Of a stretch of 64,000 nucleotides of DNA, positions 43,404-52,063 are shown in pieces; the stretch's first letter is position 1; each line of letters opens with the position of its first letter. Origin of the DNA: Streptomyces antarcticus (GTDB taxonomy: Bacteria; Actinomycetota; Actinomycetes; Streptomycetales; Streptomycetaceae); the NCBI RefSeq assembly GCF_026627255.1, contig NZ_JAPNLM010000002.1:310001-374000 (forward strand). Direction: 5' to 3'. Position numbers and translations under genes: made by a program. The notes under the pieces were generated by a model. That model saw only the letters and a list, made by a program, of their open reading frames with translations. It did no database searches and was not told the origin of the DNA.

Positions 43404-45428
43404 ATGTTCAGCACTGTTCTGGTCGCGAACCGGGGCGAGATCGCGGTACGGGTCATCCGCACGCTGCGGCAGCTCGGCATCCGCTCCGTGGCCGTCTTCA
43501 GCGACGCGGACGCGGACGCCCGGCACGTCCGGGAGGCCGACACGGCCGTCCGGATCGGCCCGGCGGCGGCCGCGGAGAGCTACCTGTCGGTGGAGCGGCT
43601 GCTCGAGGCGGCCCGCCGCACCGGCGCCGAGGCCGTCCACCCCGGCTACGGCTTCCTCGCGGAGAACGCGGCCTTCGCGGCCGCCTGCGCCGACGCCGGA
43701 CTGGCCTTCATCGGGCCGCCCGCCCCGGCGATCTCCCTGATGGGCGACAAAATCCGCGCCAAGGAGACGGTGAAGGCGGCCGGGGTCCCGGTCGTCCCGG
43801 GCTCCTCGGGCAGCGGGCTCTCGGACGCCGAGCTGGTCGCCGCGTCGCGGGAGATCGGCATGCCGGTGCTGCTCAAGCCCTCGGCGGGCGGCGGCGGCAA
43901 GGGCATGCGCCTGGTGCGCGACGAGGCGGTGCTGGCCGAGGAGATCGCGGCCGCCCGCCGCGAGGCCCGCTCCTCCTTCGGTGACGACACCCTCCTGGTC
44001 GAGCGGTGGGTGGACCGGCCGCGGCACATCGAGATCCAGGTGCTGGCGGACTCCCACGGGAACGTGGTCCACCTCGGCGAGCGGGAATGCTCCCTCCAGC
44101 GGCGCCACCAGAAGGTGATCGAGGAGGCGCCGTCGGTCCTGCTGACGCCGGAGCTGCGGGCGTCGATGGGCGCGGCGGCCGTGGAGGCCGCCCGCTCGTG
44201 CGGGTACGTCGGCGCGGGCACGGTGGAATTCATCGTCCCGGGCGGGGACCCGTCCTCGTACTACTTCATGGAGATGAACACCCGGCTCCAGGTCGAGCAC
44301 CCGGTGACGGAGCTGGTCACCGGGCTGGACCTGGTGGAACAGCAGCTGCGGGTCGCGGCGGGCGACGCGCTGGGCCTCACCCAGTCCGACGTCGTGCTGA
44401 CCGGCCACGCGATCGAGGCCCGCGTCTGCGCGGAGGACCCGGCCCGCGGGTTCCTGCCGTCGGGCGGTACGGTCCTGGCCCTGTCGGAGCCGTCGGGCGG
44501 CCCGGTCCGCACGGACTCCGGCCTGCTGGCGGGCGTCCCGGTGGGCTCCACGTACGACCCGATGCTGTCCAAGGTCATCGCGTACGGCCCGGACCGGGCC
44601 ACCGCCCTGCGCGTGCTGCGGGGCGCGCTCGCCGACACCGTGATCCTGGGCGTCCAGACCAACACCGGCTTCCTGCGGCGGCTCCTCGCCCACCCGGACG
44701 TGGTCTCGGGCGACCTGGACACCGGCCTGGTCGAGCGGGACCTCCCCTCGCTCCTCCCGGACGGCGTTCCGCCGGAGGTGTACGCGGCGGCCGCGCTGCT
44801 GTCCCGGCCGCCCACCCCCGCGGGCGGCGGCTGGAGCGACCCCTTCGACGCGCCGAACGGCTGGCGCCTGGGCGGCACCCCCGCCTGGACGGTCCACCAC
44901 TTCCGCCTCCCGGGCCAGGACCCGGTACGGGTCGAGACCCGGCCGGCCGGGACGGATCCGGCCTCGCCGGCGTTCGAGACGCGGGGTCCGGGGCAGAGCG
45001 GCGGCGCACCCGCCCGAGCCCGGATCGTGGACCGCACCCCCGGCACCGTCACCGTCGAACTGGACGGCGTCACCCACCGGTTCTCCCACACGGCCTCCCC
45101 GGAGGGGACCTGGCTGGGACGCGACGGCGACAGCTGGCACGTCCAGGACCACGACCCCGTGGCGGCGGCGCTCGACGGCCGGGGCCAGGGCGGCGCCGGA
45201 ACCCTCGCCGCGCCCATGCCCGGCACCGTCACGGTCGTCAAGGTGGCCGTCGGGGACGAGGTCGTGGCCGGTCAGAGCCTGCTCGTCGTGGAGGCCATGA
45301 AGATGGAGCACGTCATCTCCGCCCCGCACGCCGGAACCGTCACCGAACTCGACGTCACCCCCGGCACCACCGTCGCCATGGACCAGGTGCTGGCCGTGGT
45401 GACCCCGGACGAGGAGGAGGGCCGGTGA
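43404..45428 (+). CDS. mccA: Acyl-CoA carboxylase alpha subunit (biotin carboxylase plus biotin carrier)
   Basis: A 674-residue protein: biotin carboxylase domain (VLVANRGEIAVRVIRTLRQL, HPGYGFLAENAAFAAACADA, LLKPSAGGGGKGMRLVRDEA for ATP, EMNTRLQVEHPVTELVTGLD), a middle domain, and a C-terminal carrier with VVEAMKMEHVISAP, where Lys633 is the biotin site. It carboxylates biotin using ATP and bicarbonate for the partner beta subunit. ATG 43404 follows GAGGA; an in-frame GTG at 43389 is less likely. It overlaps the HMG-CoA lyase start by four bases. Confidence 0.93.
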   Translation: MFSTVLVANRGEIAVRVIRTLRQLGIRSVAVFSDADADARHVREADTAVRIGPAAAAESYLSVERLLEAARRTGAEAVHPGYGFLAENAAFAAACADAGLAFIGPPAPAISLMGDKIRAKETVKAAGVPVVPGSSGSGLSDAELVAASREIGMPVLLKPSAGGGGKGMRLVRDEAVLAEEIAAARREARSSFGDDTLLVERWVDRPRHIEIQVLADSHGNVVHLGERECSLQRRHQKVIEEAPSVLLTPELRASMGAAAVEAARSCGYVGAGTVEFIVPGGDPSSYYFMEMNTRLQVEHPVTELVTGLDLVEQQLRVAAGDALGLTQSDVVLTGHAIEARVCAEDPARGFLPSGGTVLALSEPSGGPVRTDSGLLAGVPVGSTYDPMLSKVIAYGPDRATALRVLRGALADTVILGVQTNTGFLRRLLAHPDVVSGDLDTGLVERDLPSLLPDGVPPEVYAAAALLSRPPTPAGGGWSDPFDAPNGWRLGGTPAWTVHHFRLPGQDPVRVETRPAGTDPASPAFETRGPGQSGGAPARARIVDRTPGTVTVELDGVTHRFSHTASPEGTWLGRDGDSWHVQDHDPVAAALDGRGQGGAGTLAAPMPGTVTVVKVAVGDEVVAGQSLLVVEAMKMEHVISAPHAGTVTELDVTPGTTVAMDQVLAVVTPDEEEGR

Positions 45429-46357
45429 ACGGGCTCCCCATGAAGGTCCCCGCCCCCGGCCTCCCGGCCCGGGTGCGCATCCACGAGGTGGGCGCCCGCG
45501 ACGGCCTGCAGAACGAGAAGACGGCCGTACCCACCGCCGTCAAGGCGGAGTTCGTGCACCGCCTCGCCGCAGCCGGCCTGACCACCATCGAGGCCACCAG
45601 CTTCGTGCACCCCAAGTGGGTACCCCAGCTCGCCGACGCCGAGGCCCTCTTCCCGCTCCTCGCGGACGTGGACGCGGCGCTGCCCGTCCTGGTCCCCAAC
45701 GAGCGCGGCCTGGACCGCGCGCTCGCCCTCGGGGCCACCCGCATCGCGGTGTTCGGCTCGGCCACGGAGACCTTCGCCTCCCGCAACCTCAACCGCACGG
45801 TCGCCGAGTCCCTCGCCATGTTCGAACCCGTCGTGGCCCGTGCCCGGCAGGACGGCGCCCATGTCCGCGGCTACCTGTCGATGTGCTTCGGCGACCCGTG
45901 GGAGGGGCCCGTCCCGCTCCCCCAGGTCGTCTCCGTCGCCAAGTCCCTCCTGGACCTCGGCTGCGACGAGCTGAGCCTCGGCGACACCATCGGCGTCGCC
46001 ACCCCGGGCCACGTCCAGGCCCTGCTGGAGGGCCTCAACGACGCGGGGGTCGCCACCGACCGGATCGGCGTGCACTTCCACGACACGTACGGACAGGCCC
46101 TGTCCAACACCCTCGCCGCGCTCCGGCACGGCGTGAGCACCGTCGACGCGTCCGCCGGAGGCCTCGGCGGGTGCCCGTACGCGAAGAGCGCCACCGGGAA
46201 CCTCGCCACCGAAGACCTGGTGTGGATGCTCGACGGCCTCGGCATCGAGACCGGGGTCGATCTGGCCGCCCTCACCGCCACGAGCGTGTGGATGGCCGAA
46301 CAGCTGGGCCGGCCCAGCCCCTCCCGCACCGTCCGCGCCCTCTCCCACAAGGAGTAG
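45425..46357 (+). CDS. hmgL: Hydroxymethylglutaryl-CoA lyase
   Basis: A 310-residue TIM-barrel lyase cleaving HMG-CoA to acetyl-CoA and acetoacetate, the last step of leucine breakdown. Motifs are VGARDGLQNEKTAVPTAVKA (metal and substrate Asp/Arg), ATSFVHPKWVPQLADAEALF, GVHFHDTYGQALSNTLAALR with metal-binding His, and the signature GGLGGCPYAKSATGNLATED carrying the catalytic Cys. The GTG start overlaps the previous stop (GTGA). It is followed by an acyl-CoA dehydrogenase gene after 7 bp. Confidence 0.95.
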   Translation: MNGLPMKVPAPGLPARVRIHEVGARDGLQNEKTAVPTAVKAEFVHRLAAAGLTTIEATSFVHPKWVPQLADAEALFPLLADVDAALPVLVPNERGLDRALALGATRIAVFGSATETFASRNLNRTVAESLAMFEPVVARARQDGAHVRGYLSMCFGDPWEGPVPLPQVVSVAKSLLDLGCDELSLGDTIGVATPGHVQALLEGLNDAGVATDRIGVHFHDTYGQALSNTLAALRHGVSTVDASAGGLGGCPYAKSATGNLATEDLVWMLDGLGIETGVDLAALTATSVWMAEQLGRPSPSRTVRALSHKE

Positions 46358-46364
46358 TCAGACC

Positions 46365-47525
<1,161 letters not shown>

Positions 47526-47543
47526 CGCGGCTTCCGGCCGCCC

Positions 47544-47575
47544 TCTCCCCCGGTCCGCGTGCGGGCCGGGGGAGA
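47544..47575 (+). terminator. Terminator of the acyl-CoA operon
   Basis: TCTCCCCCGG (47544-47553) pairs perfectly with CCGGGGGAGA (47566-47575); inside, CCGC and GCGG extend the stem. It begins 19 bp after the acyl-CoA dehydrogenase stop. Confidence 0.85.
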
Positions 47576-47587
47576 ACCGTTTCTGCA

Positions 47588-47650
47588 CCCTCGGCCGGGC
47601 GTCGTTACGGGACCCTCGGCCGGCCGTCCGGGACCCTCGGCCGGCCGTGG
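47588..47650. repeat. CCCTCGGCCGG repeats upstream of desE
   Basis: CCCTCGGCCGG occurs three times (near 47588, 47612 and 47634), the last two within GGGACCCTCGGCCGGCCGT. They precede the iron box by about 60 bp and have no known function. Confidence 0.6.
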
Positions 47651-47699
47651 CCGGGCCTCCGTGCCTGGCGGGGGGCCGGCCACCCCGACCCTTCTGGCA

Positions 47700-47716
47700 A
47701 AGGTTAGGCTAACCTT
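47700..47716 (+). promoter_or_regulatory. Iron box (DmdR1/IdeR operator) of desE
   Basis: AAGGTTAGGCTAACCTT is a perfect 17-bp palindrome matching the iron-box consensus TTAGGTTAGGCTAACCTAA at its core. It lies 50 bp upstream of the desE ATG, so an iron-loaded DtxR-family repressor would shut desE off when iron is plentiful. Confidence 0.93.
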
Positions 47717-47765
47717 CCTTCCAAACGGCCAGCGGCCGCCCTGACGCACGAAAGCGGACATCGAC

Positions 47766-48809
47766 ATGCCCAAGTCGCGGACCTCCCCCCTCACCCGTCG
47801 GGGCTTCATCGCCGCCGGCGGCGCCCTCGGCCTCGTCGCGGCGCTCGCCGCGTGCGGCGGCGGCGACGACTCGGCGAAGGGCGACGGCGGCAAGGACAAG
47901 GGCGCGGCCGCTTCGGGCCCCTGGACGTTCAAGGACGACCTCGGTGTGGACGTGAGCACCAAGTCCAAGCCGAAGAGCATCGTCGCCTTCACCGGCACCG
48001 CCGCCGCGCTGTACGACTACGGCGTCCCGGTCAAGGGCGTGTTCGGCCCGACCAAGACCGCCGACGGCAAGCCGGACGTCCAGGCCGGTTCGCTGGACAT
48101 ATCCAAGGTCGAGATCCTCGGCAACGTCTACGACCAGTTCAACGTCGAGAAGTACGCGGCCCTGCGGCCCGACCTCCTCGTCACCAACACCTGGGACGGC
48201 AGCTACTGGTACGTCCCGGAGGCCTCCAAGGACAAGATCCTGAAGCTGGCCCCGACCGCCGCGATCAGCGTCGGCAAGGACGCCACGATGGACAAGGCCC
48301 TCGCGCGCACCGCGGACCTGGCCAAGTCCCTCGGAGCGGACATGGAGGCCAAGAAGACGGTCGACGCGAAGGCCCGCTTCGAGGCCGCCGCCGAGAAGGT
48401 CCGCCAGGCCACCAAGGCCAACCCGGGCATCAAGGTCCTCGCCGGTTCCGGCTACCCGGAGGTCTTCTACGCCTCCACCCCGAAGACCTCCGCCGACCTG
48501 AGCTACTTCCAGCAGCTCGGCGTCGAGTTCGTCGTCCCGGACAAGCTGGACGAGGGCGACTTCTTCGAGAGCCTCAGCTGGGAGAACGCCGGCAAGTACA
48601 AGGCCGACGTCATTTTCCTCGACAACCGCAGCAGCGCCCTGCAGCCCGAGACGCTGAGCAAGGAGAAGCCGACCTGGGCCGAGCTCCCCGCGGTCAAGGC
48701 CGGCCAGGTCACCCCCCGCGTGACCGAGCCGATCTACTCGTACGACAAGTGCGCCCAGATCCTGGAGGACCTCGCGAAGTCCATCCAGGGCGCCAAGAAG
48801 GTCAGCTGA
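47766..48809 (+). CDS. desE: DesE-like siderophore-binding lipoprotein
   Basis: A 347-residue periplasmic-binding-type lipoprotein for ferric siderophores. The signal has a Tat-like TRRGF (residues 10-14) and lipobox LAAC with Cys30. The class III binding fold follows, with KPKSIVAFTGTAAALYDYGV, ALRPDLLVTNTWDGSYWYVP and a long connecting helix near residues 210-230. Position, iron box and similarity identify the ferrioxamine receptor DesE. Permease and ATPase genes are not adjacent, as in S. coelicolor. The desferrioxamine biosynthesis genes expected downstream are missing. Confidence 0.88.
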   Translation: MPKSRTSPLTRRGFIAAGGALGLVAALAACGGGDDSAKGDGGKDKGAAASGPWTFKDDLGVDVSTKSKPKSIVAFTGTAAALYDYGVPVKGVFGPTKTADGKPDVQAGSLDISKVEILGNVYDQFNVEKYAALRPDLLVTNTWDGSYWYVPEASKDKILKLAPTAAISVGKDATMDKALARTADLAKSLGADMEAKKTVDAKARFEAAAEKVRQATKANPGIKVLAGSGYPEVFYASTPKTSADLSYFQQLGVEFVVPDKLDEGDFFESLSWENAGKYKADVIFLDNRSSALQPETLSKEKPTWAELPAVKAGQVTPRVTEPIYSYDKCAQILEDLAKSIQGAKKVS

Positions 48810-48910
48810 CCCGACGCCGTCCGGCTGACGATCCGGCCGGCCACCCCGGCCGGCACTCCGGCCGAACCCCAGGGGGTCAGCGGCCATCGCGCTTGGGACG
48901 GCGACCAGTT

Positions 48911-48936
48911 GGGCCCCGGCTTTCGCGCCGGGGCCC
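48911..48936 (+). terminator. Terminator of desE
   Basis: GGGCCCCGGC (48911-48920) pairs perfectly with GCCGGGGCCC (48927-48936) with a TTTCGC loop, about 100 bp downstream of the desE stop. Confidence 0.85.
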
Positions 48937-48955
48937 TTCGATATTGTACAACAAC

Positions 48956-48974
48956 TAAAGCGAGGCTAACCTAA
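48956..48974. promoter_or_regulatory. Orphan, half-degraded iron box
   Basis: TAAAGCGAGGCTAACCTAA matches the 19-bp iron-box consensus at 15 positions; the right half GCTAACCTAA is perfect and the left half has four mismatches. It lies between two terminators with no gene to control on either side. An iron box precedes desA in other streptomycetes. Confidence 0.7.
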
Positions 48975-48987
48975 GCATCGCACGGCC

Positions 48988-49032
48988 GGGGCGGGCGGAT
49001 GTCGATACGGTCCCTCGACATCCGCCCGCCCC
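48988..49032 (-). terminator. Terminator of the hexosaminidase gene
   Basis: GGGGCGGGCGGATGTCGA (48988-49005) and TCGACATCCGCCCGCCCC (49015-49032) pair perfectly over 18 bp with a 9-base loop, 90 bp downstream of the hexosaminidase stop. Confidence 0.9.
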
Positions 49033-49122
49033 TCAGCACCACGGTGCGGTCGCGAAGACCCCAGCGGCCCTCTTCGCGACCGCGCCGCCGCATGCCCGCA
49101 CGCCGCGCCGCCCGCCCCGTCC

Positions 49123-50712
49123 TCAGTTCCAGGGCACGCCCGGCGCCCGGTGGAAGTTCACCTCCTGCGCGTCCAGCCGGGGCCCCTGCGCGGCGAGCCG
49201 CCGCCGGTAGTCGTCCCAGCCGAGCGACCCGGCCTGCGACCACCCCAGTTCCGCCAGCCCGAGCACCCGCGGGAAGGCCATGTACTCCCAGTCCGCCCGC
49301 GTTGCGATGGTCTCCGTCCAGAGCGGGGCCTCCACCCCCAGCACCGCGGACTCCGGCACCCCGGCCAGGTAGGCGCCCGGGTCCCAGGAGTACGCCCGCT
49401 CGACCGGCACGTGGCCGGCCCACGCCAGGCCCGGCTTCGTCGCCGCGTCGTACTTCATGTCCAGGTAGAGCCGGTCCGCCGGCGACAGGATCACCGGGTG
49501 CCCCGCCTTCGCGGCCGCCACCACGCCCGCCTTCTCCGCGGCCGGCGTCTTGTCGTGGCCCCAGTACTGGAGCACCGCGCCCCCGGCGGGCCGGGCGGCC
49601 GCCAGCTGGTGCCAGGCGATCACCGTCTTGCCGTGCCGGCCGACCACCGCCTGGGCCCGGTCCATGAAGGCCGCGTAGTCCGCCGCGGGCGTCGTGTGCG
49701 CCTCGTCGCCGCCGATGTGCAGGTAACGGCCCGGGGTCAGCTCCGCCAGCTCGCCGAGCACGTCGTCGACGAACTCGTACGTCCGCTCCTTCCCCACGCA
49801 CAGCGAGCTGAAGCCGACCTTGATCCCGGTGTACCGCTCGGGGGCCTTGCCGTCGCAGTTCAGTTCGGCGTACGAGGACAGCGCCGCGTTCACGTGACCC
49901 GGCATGTCGATCTCCGGGACCACGTCCACGTACCGCTCCCCCGCGTACGCGACCAGCTCGCGGTACTCGTCCTTCGTCCAGTACCCGCCGGGCCCGCCAC
50001 CGACCTCGCCGCCGCCGCCGTGCTGCGCGAGCCGCGGCCAGGAGTCGACCGCCAGGCGCCACCCCTGGTCGTCGGTCAGGTGCAGGTGCAGGGTGTTGAC
50101 CTTGTACTGGGCGAGCTGGTCGACGTACCGCTTCACCTGCTCCACCGTGAAGAAGTGCCGGGCGATGTCGATCATGGCCCCGCGGTACGCGAACCTCGGC
50201 CGGTCCTCGACCGTCCCGCCCGGCACCGTGCCGGGCCCGGCCACCGGCACCAGCTGCCGCAGCGTCTGCCCCGCGTGGAAGAGCCCGGCCGGGGTCCGCG
50301 CGGTGAGGGTGATCCCGTCGGGGGCCGACTCCAGCCGGTAGCCCTCGTCGCCCACCCCCTCGGCCTCCTCGTCGAGCCGGAGCCGGATGCCGTCCCCGTC
50401 CGCCCCGTCGACCACCGGCAGCGGCAGCCCGCTGGGGCCGCGCAGCTGCTCGGCGAGGAGCTCGCCGAGCTGCCGGACCTCCTCGCCGGAGGCCGTCGCG
50501 GTACGGATGACCGTGCCCGCCCCGAAGGCGTAGCCGGGCCCTCCGGCGCGGGCGGAGGCGGGCGCCGGCAGCAGCCGCTCGAAGGGCGCGAGGGCGGCGG
50601 GGGGATCGTCGCCGGGCCGGGCGTCGTCACCGCGGGCGGCGGTGCAGGAGACCGCGGCGCCGAACGTGCCGAGGACGAGGAGGGTGCCGAGCGTGCGTCG
50701 CAGGACTCTCAT
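49123..50712 (-). CDS. Beta-N-acetylhexosaminidase, GH20, predicted lipoprotein
   Basis: A 529-residue exported GH20 enzyme removing N-acetylglucosamine from chitooligosaccharides. The signal peptide is MRVLRRTLGTLLVLGTFGAA with Cys23 in AVSC as a possible lipobox (Ala at -3 is atypical). The GH20 N-terminal domain precedes the barrel, which contains RGAMIDIARHFFTVEQVKRY, LHLHLTDDQGWRLAVDSWPR, VDVVPEIDMPGHVNAALSSY and HIGGDEAHTTP with the catalytic Asp-Glu pair. Near the C-terminus is GVEAPLWTETIATRADWEYM. Products would feed amino-sugar metabolism, and glmS lies close by. Confidence 0.93.
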   Translation of the reverse strand: MRVLRRTLGTLLVLGTFGAAVSCTAARGDDARPGDDPPAALAPFERLLPAPASARAGGPGYAFGAGTVIRTATASGEEVRQLGELLAEQLRGPSGLPLPVVDGADGDGIRLRLDEEAEGVGDEGYRLESAPDGITLTARTPAGLFHAGQTLRQLVPVAGPGTVPGGTVEDRPRFAYRGAMIDIARHFFTVEQVKRYVDQLAQYKVNTLHLHLTDDQGWRLAVDSWPRLAQHGGGGEVGGGPGGYWTKDEYRELVAYAGERYVDVVPEIDMPGHVNAALSSYAELNCDGKAPERYTGIKVGFSSLCVGKERTYEFVDDVLGELAELTPGRYLHIGGDEAHTTPAADYAAFMDRAQAVVGRHGKTVIAWHQLAAARPAGGAVLQYWGHDKTPAAEKAGVVAAAKAGHPVILSPADRLYLDMKYDAATKPGLAWAGHVPVERAYSWDPGAYLAGVPESAVLGVEAPLWTETIATRADWEYMAFPRVLGLAELGWSQAGSLGWDDYRRRLAAQGPRLDAQEVNFHRAPGVPWN

Positions 50713-50764
50713 GCAGCCACGTATAGACCAAGTGGGCCGCGCTGGCCGGTGCAAGAATCGTCGG

Positions 50765-51655
50765 ATGGCGGAAATCATCCAGAAGGACGGCACATGGACC
50801 TTCGACGGGGACACGGTGCGCATCGTTCCGGGCCGCGACAAGGGGGTGGGGCTGCTGCGCCAGACCCTTGGCGAAGTCGCCGTCCCGCTGCGCGCGGTGG
50901 CCGCGATCAGCTACGAACCGGGCCGCCGGTCGGGGCGGTTGCGGCTGCGGCTGCGTGACGGCGCCGATCCCCTGCTCCAGGTGACGGGCGGGCGGCTCCC
51001 GGACGCCTCCGACCCGTACCGGCTCACCGTGGACTCGGACCGCAGCGGGGTCGCGGAGTACTTCGTGGACGAGGTGCGCAACGCCCTGCTGCTGGAGCGG
51101 GTGGAGCCCGGCCCGACGGACGCGTACCTGCTGACCGGGCCCTCCGTGCCGATCACGGTGGGCGCGGGCGACGGGACGGTCGGCTTCGACGGGGACAGGG
51201 TCACCCTGGAGTGGAACTGGACGGCGGAAGAGGCCAAACGCTCCGGCGGCACCCGCTCCGTCAAGGTGGCGGAGCTCCGGGTGGTCGAGTGGTCCCCGTC
51301 CAAGGGGCTGACCAACGGCTGGCTGCGCTTCGCCCCTGCGGGCAGCGGGACGGCCACCCCGCCCAAGTACGACCCCTACACGGTGGAGCTGTTCGGCTTC
51401 AAGAACGACCCGCTGATGGCGCTGGTCGCGGCGGCGGTGGCGGCGCGGATGCCCCACCCGGCGACCCCGGCGCCCGAGACCACGCCCGCCGCCCTGGCGG
51501 CCGCCGCCGCGTCGGCCCCGGCGGCCGAGGAGGGCCCGGCGGACCACGACGCACTGCTGCGCCGGCTGCGCGAGCTCGGCGAACTGCACCAGTCGGGGAT
51601 CCTCACGGCGGAGGAGTTCGCGGCCGCCAAACAGTCCGTTCTGCGGCGTTTCTGA
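50765..51655 (+). CDS. DUF4429 and SHOCT domain protein
   Basis: A 296-residue cytoplasmic protein. It begins MAEIIQKDGTWTFDGDTVRI and has two related beta-rich DUF4429 repeats (AISYEPGRRSGRLRLRLRDG, then VVEWSPSKGLTNGWLRFAPA), followed by an Ala/Pro linker. The C-terminal SHOCT motif reads LLRRLRELGELHQSGILTAE then EFAAAKQSVL. Such proteins are common in Streptomyces and of unknown function; SHOCT segments mediate oligomerisation or membrane association. It is divergent from the hexosaminidase gene (52-bp gap) and ends at a strong terminator. Confidence 0.85.
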   Translation: MAEIIQKDGTWTFDGDTVRIVPGRDKGVGLLRQTLGEVAVPLRAVAAISYEPGRRSGRLRLRLRDGADPLLQVTGGRLPDASDPYRLTVDSDRSGVAEYFVDEVRNALLLERVEPGPTDAYLLTGPSVPITVGAGDGTVGFDGDRVTLEWNWTAEEAKRSGGTRSVKVAELRVVEWSPSKGLTNGWLRFAPAGSGTATPPKYDPYTVELFGFKNDPLMALVAAAVAARMPHPATPAPETTPAALAAAAASAPAAEEGPADHDALLRRLRELGELHQSGILTAEEFAAAKQSVLRRF

Positions 51656-51690
51656 CCGGATCCATCCATTCCGCTGGTCCAGACCAGAAG

Positions 51691-51716
51691 GATCCTGCCC
51701 GATTCCGGGCAGGATC
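51691..51716 (+). terminator. Intrinsic terminator after the DUF4429 gene
   Basis: GATCCTGCCCG (51691-51701) pairs perfectly with CGGGCAGGATC (51706-51716) over 11 bp with an ATTC loop, followed by TTTG. This is one of few hairpins here with a partial T-tract. Confidence 0.9.
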
Positions 51717-51752
51717 TTTGCATTCGATTCCCCGAGACGCCACTATCTACGG

Positions 51753-52028
51753 GTGCTCGATCGCCGTCCGTCGCATGACGATCTCGTCGACCACCTGGTG
51801 CGCAGCACCGCGCTCCAGCGCGGCGAGGCCGCCCGGGTGGTGCTCGACGTGCTCGCGTACTTCGACGAGACGACCGAGGAGTTCGTCCGCCGCCGCCACC
51901 GGGAACTGCAATCCGGCGGAGCGGTCAACGCGGAGATCTTCGAGCGGATCGCGGCGGAACTGCCGCACCGCGCCGTGGCGCCGCCGGAGCTGTCGCTCCG
52001 GCAACTGCGCCGCATCGTCTACGGCTGA
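51753..52028 (+). CDS. Small conserved protein upstream of glmS
   Basis: A 91-residue, mostly helical, charged protein: HDDLVDHLVRSTALQRGEAA, RVVLDVLAYFDETTEEFVRR and LSLRQLRRIVYG at the C-terminus. No motif was recognised and no signal or membrane segment is present. The GTG start lies 36 bp after a terminator, and its stop is 35 bp before glmS in the same direction, so it is probably transcribed with glmS. Confidence 0.7.
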   Translation: MLDRRPSHDDLVDHLVRSTALQRGEAARVVLDVLAYFDETTEEFVRRRHRELQSGGAVNAEIFERIAAELPHRAVAPPELSLRQLRRIVYG

Positions 52029-52063
52029 GCACGGACACCGGACTTCAGGAGGGGCAACACCGT

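Larger units (their letters stand above)
48810..49122. other. Gene-free stretch where desferrioxamine biosynthesis genes would be expected
   Basis: This 313-bp region between convergent desE and the hexosaminidase gene holds two perfect hairpins (48911-48936 and 48988-49032) and a degraded iron box (48956-48974) between them. No coding frame is convincing. Confidence 0.75.

Noticed and set aside
43245..45329. Long minus-strand frame opposite the carboxylase alpha subunit
   Set aside because: The plus strand encodes a complete biotin-dependent carboxylase; the opposite frame has no motifs.
51656..52063. glmS ribozyme or riboswitch upstream of glmS
   Set aside because: The gap directly before glmS is only 35 bp and nothing resembles the ribozyme core; the hairpin at 51691 is a plain terminator.
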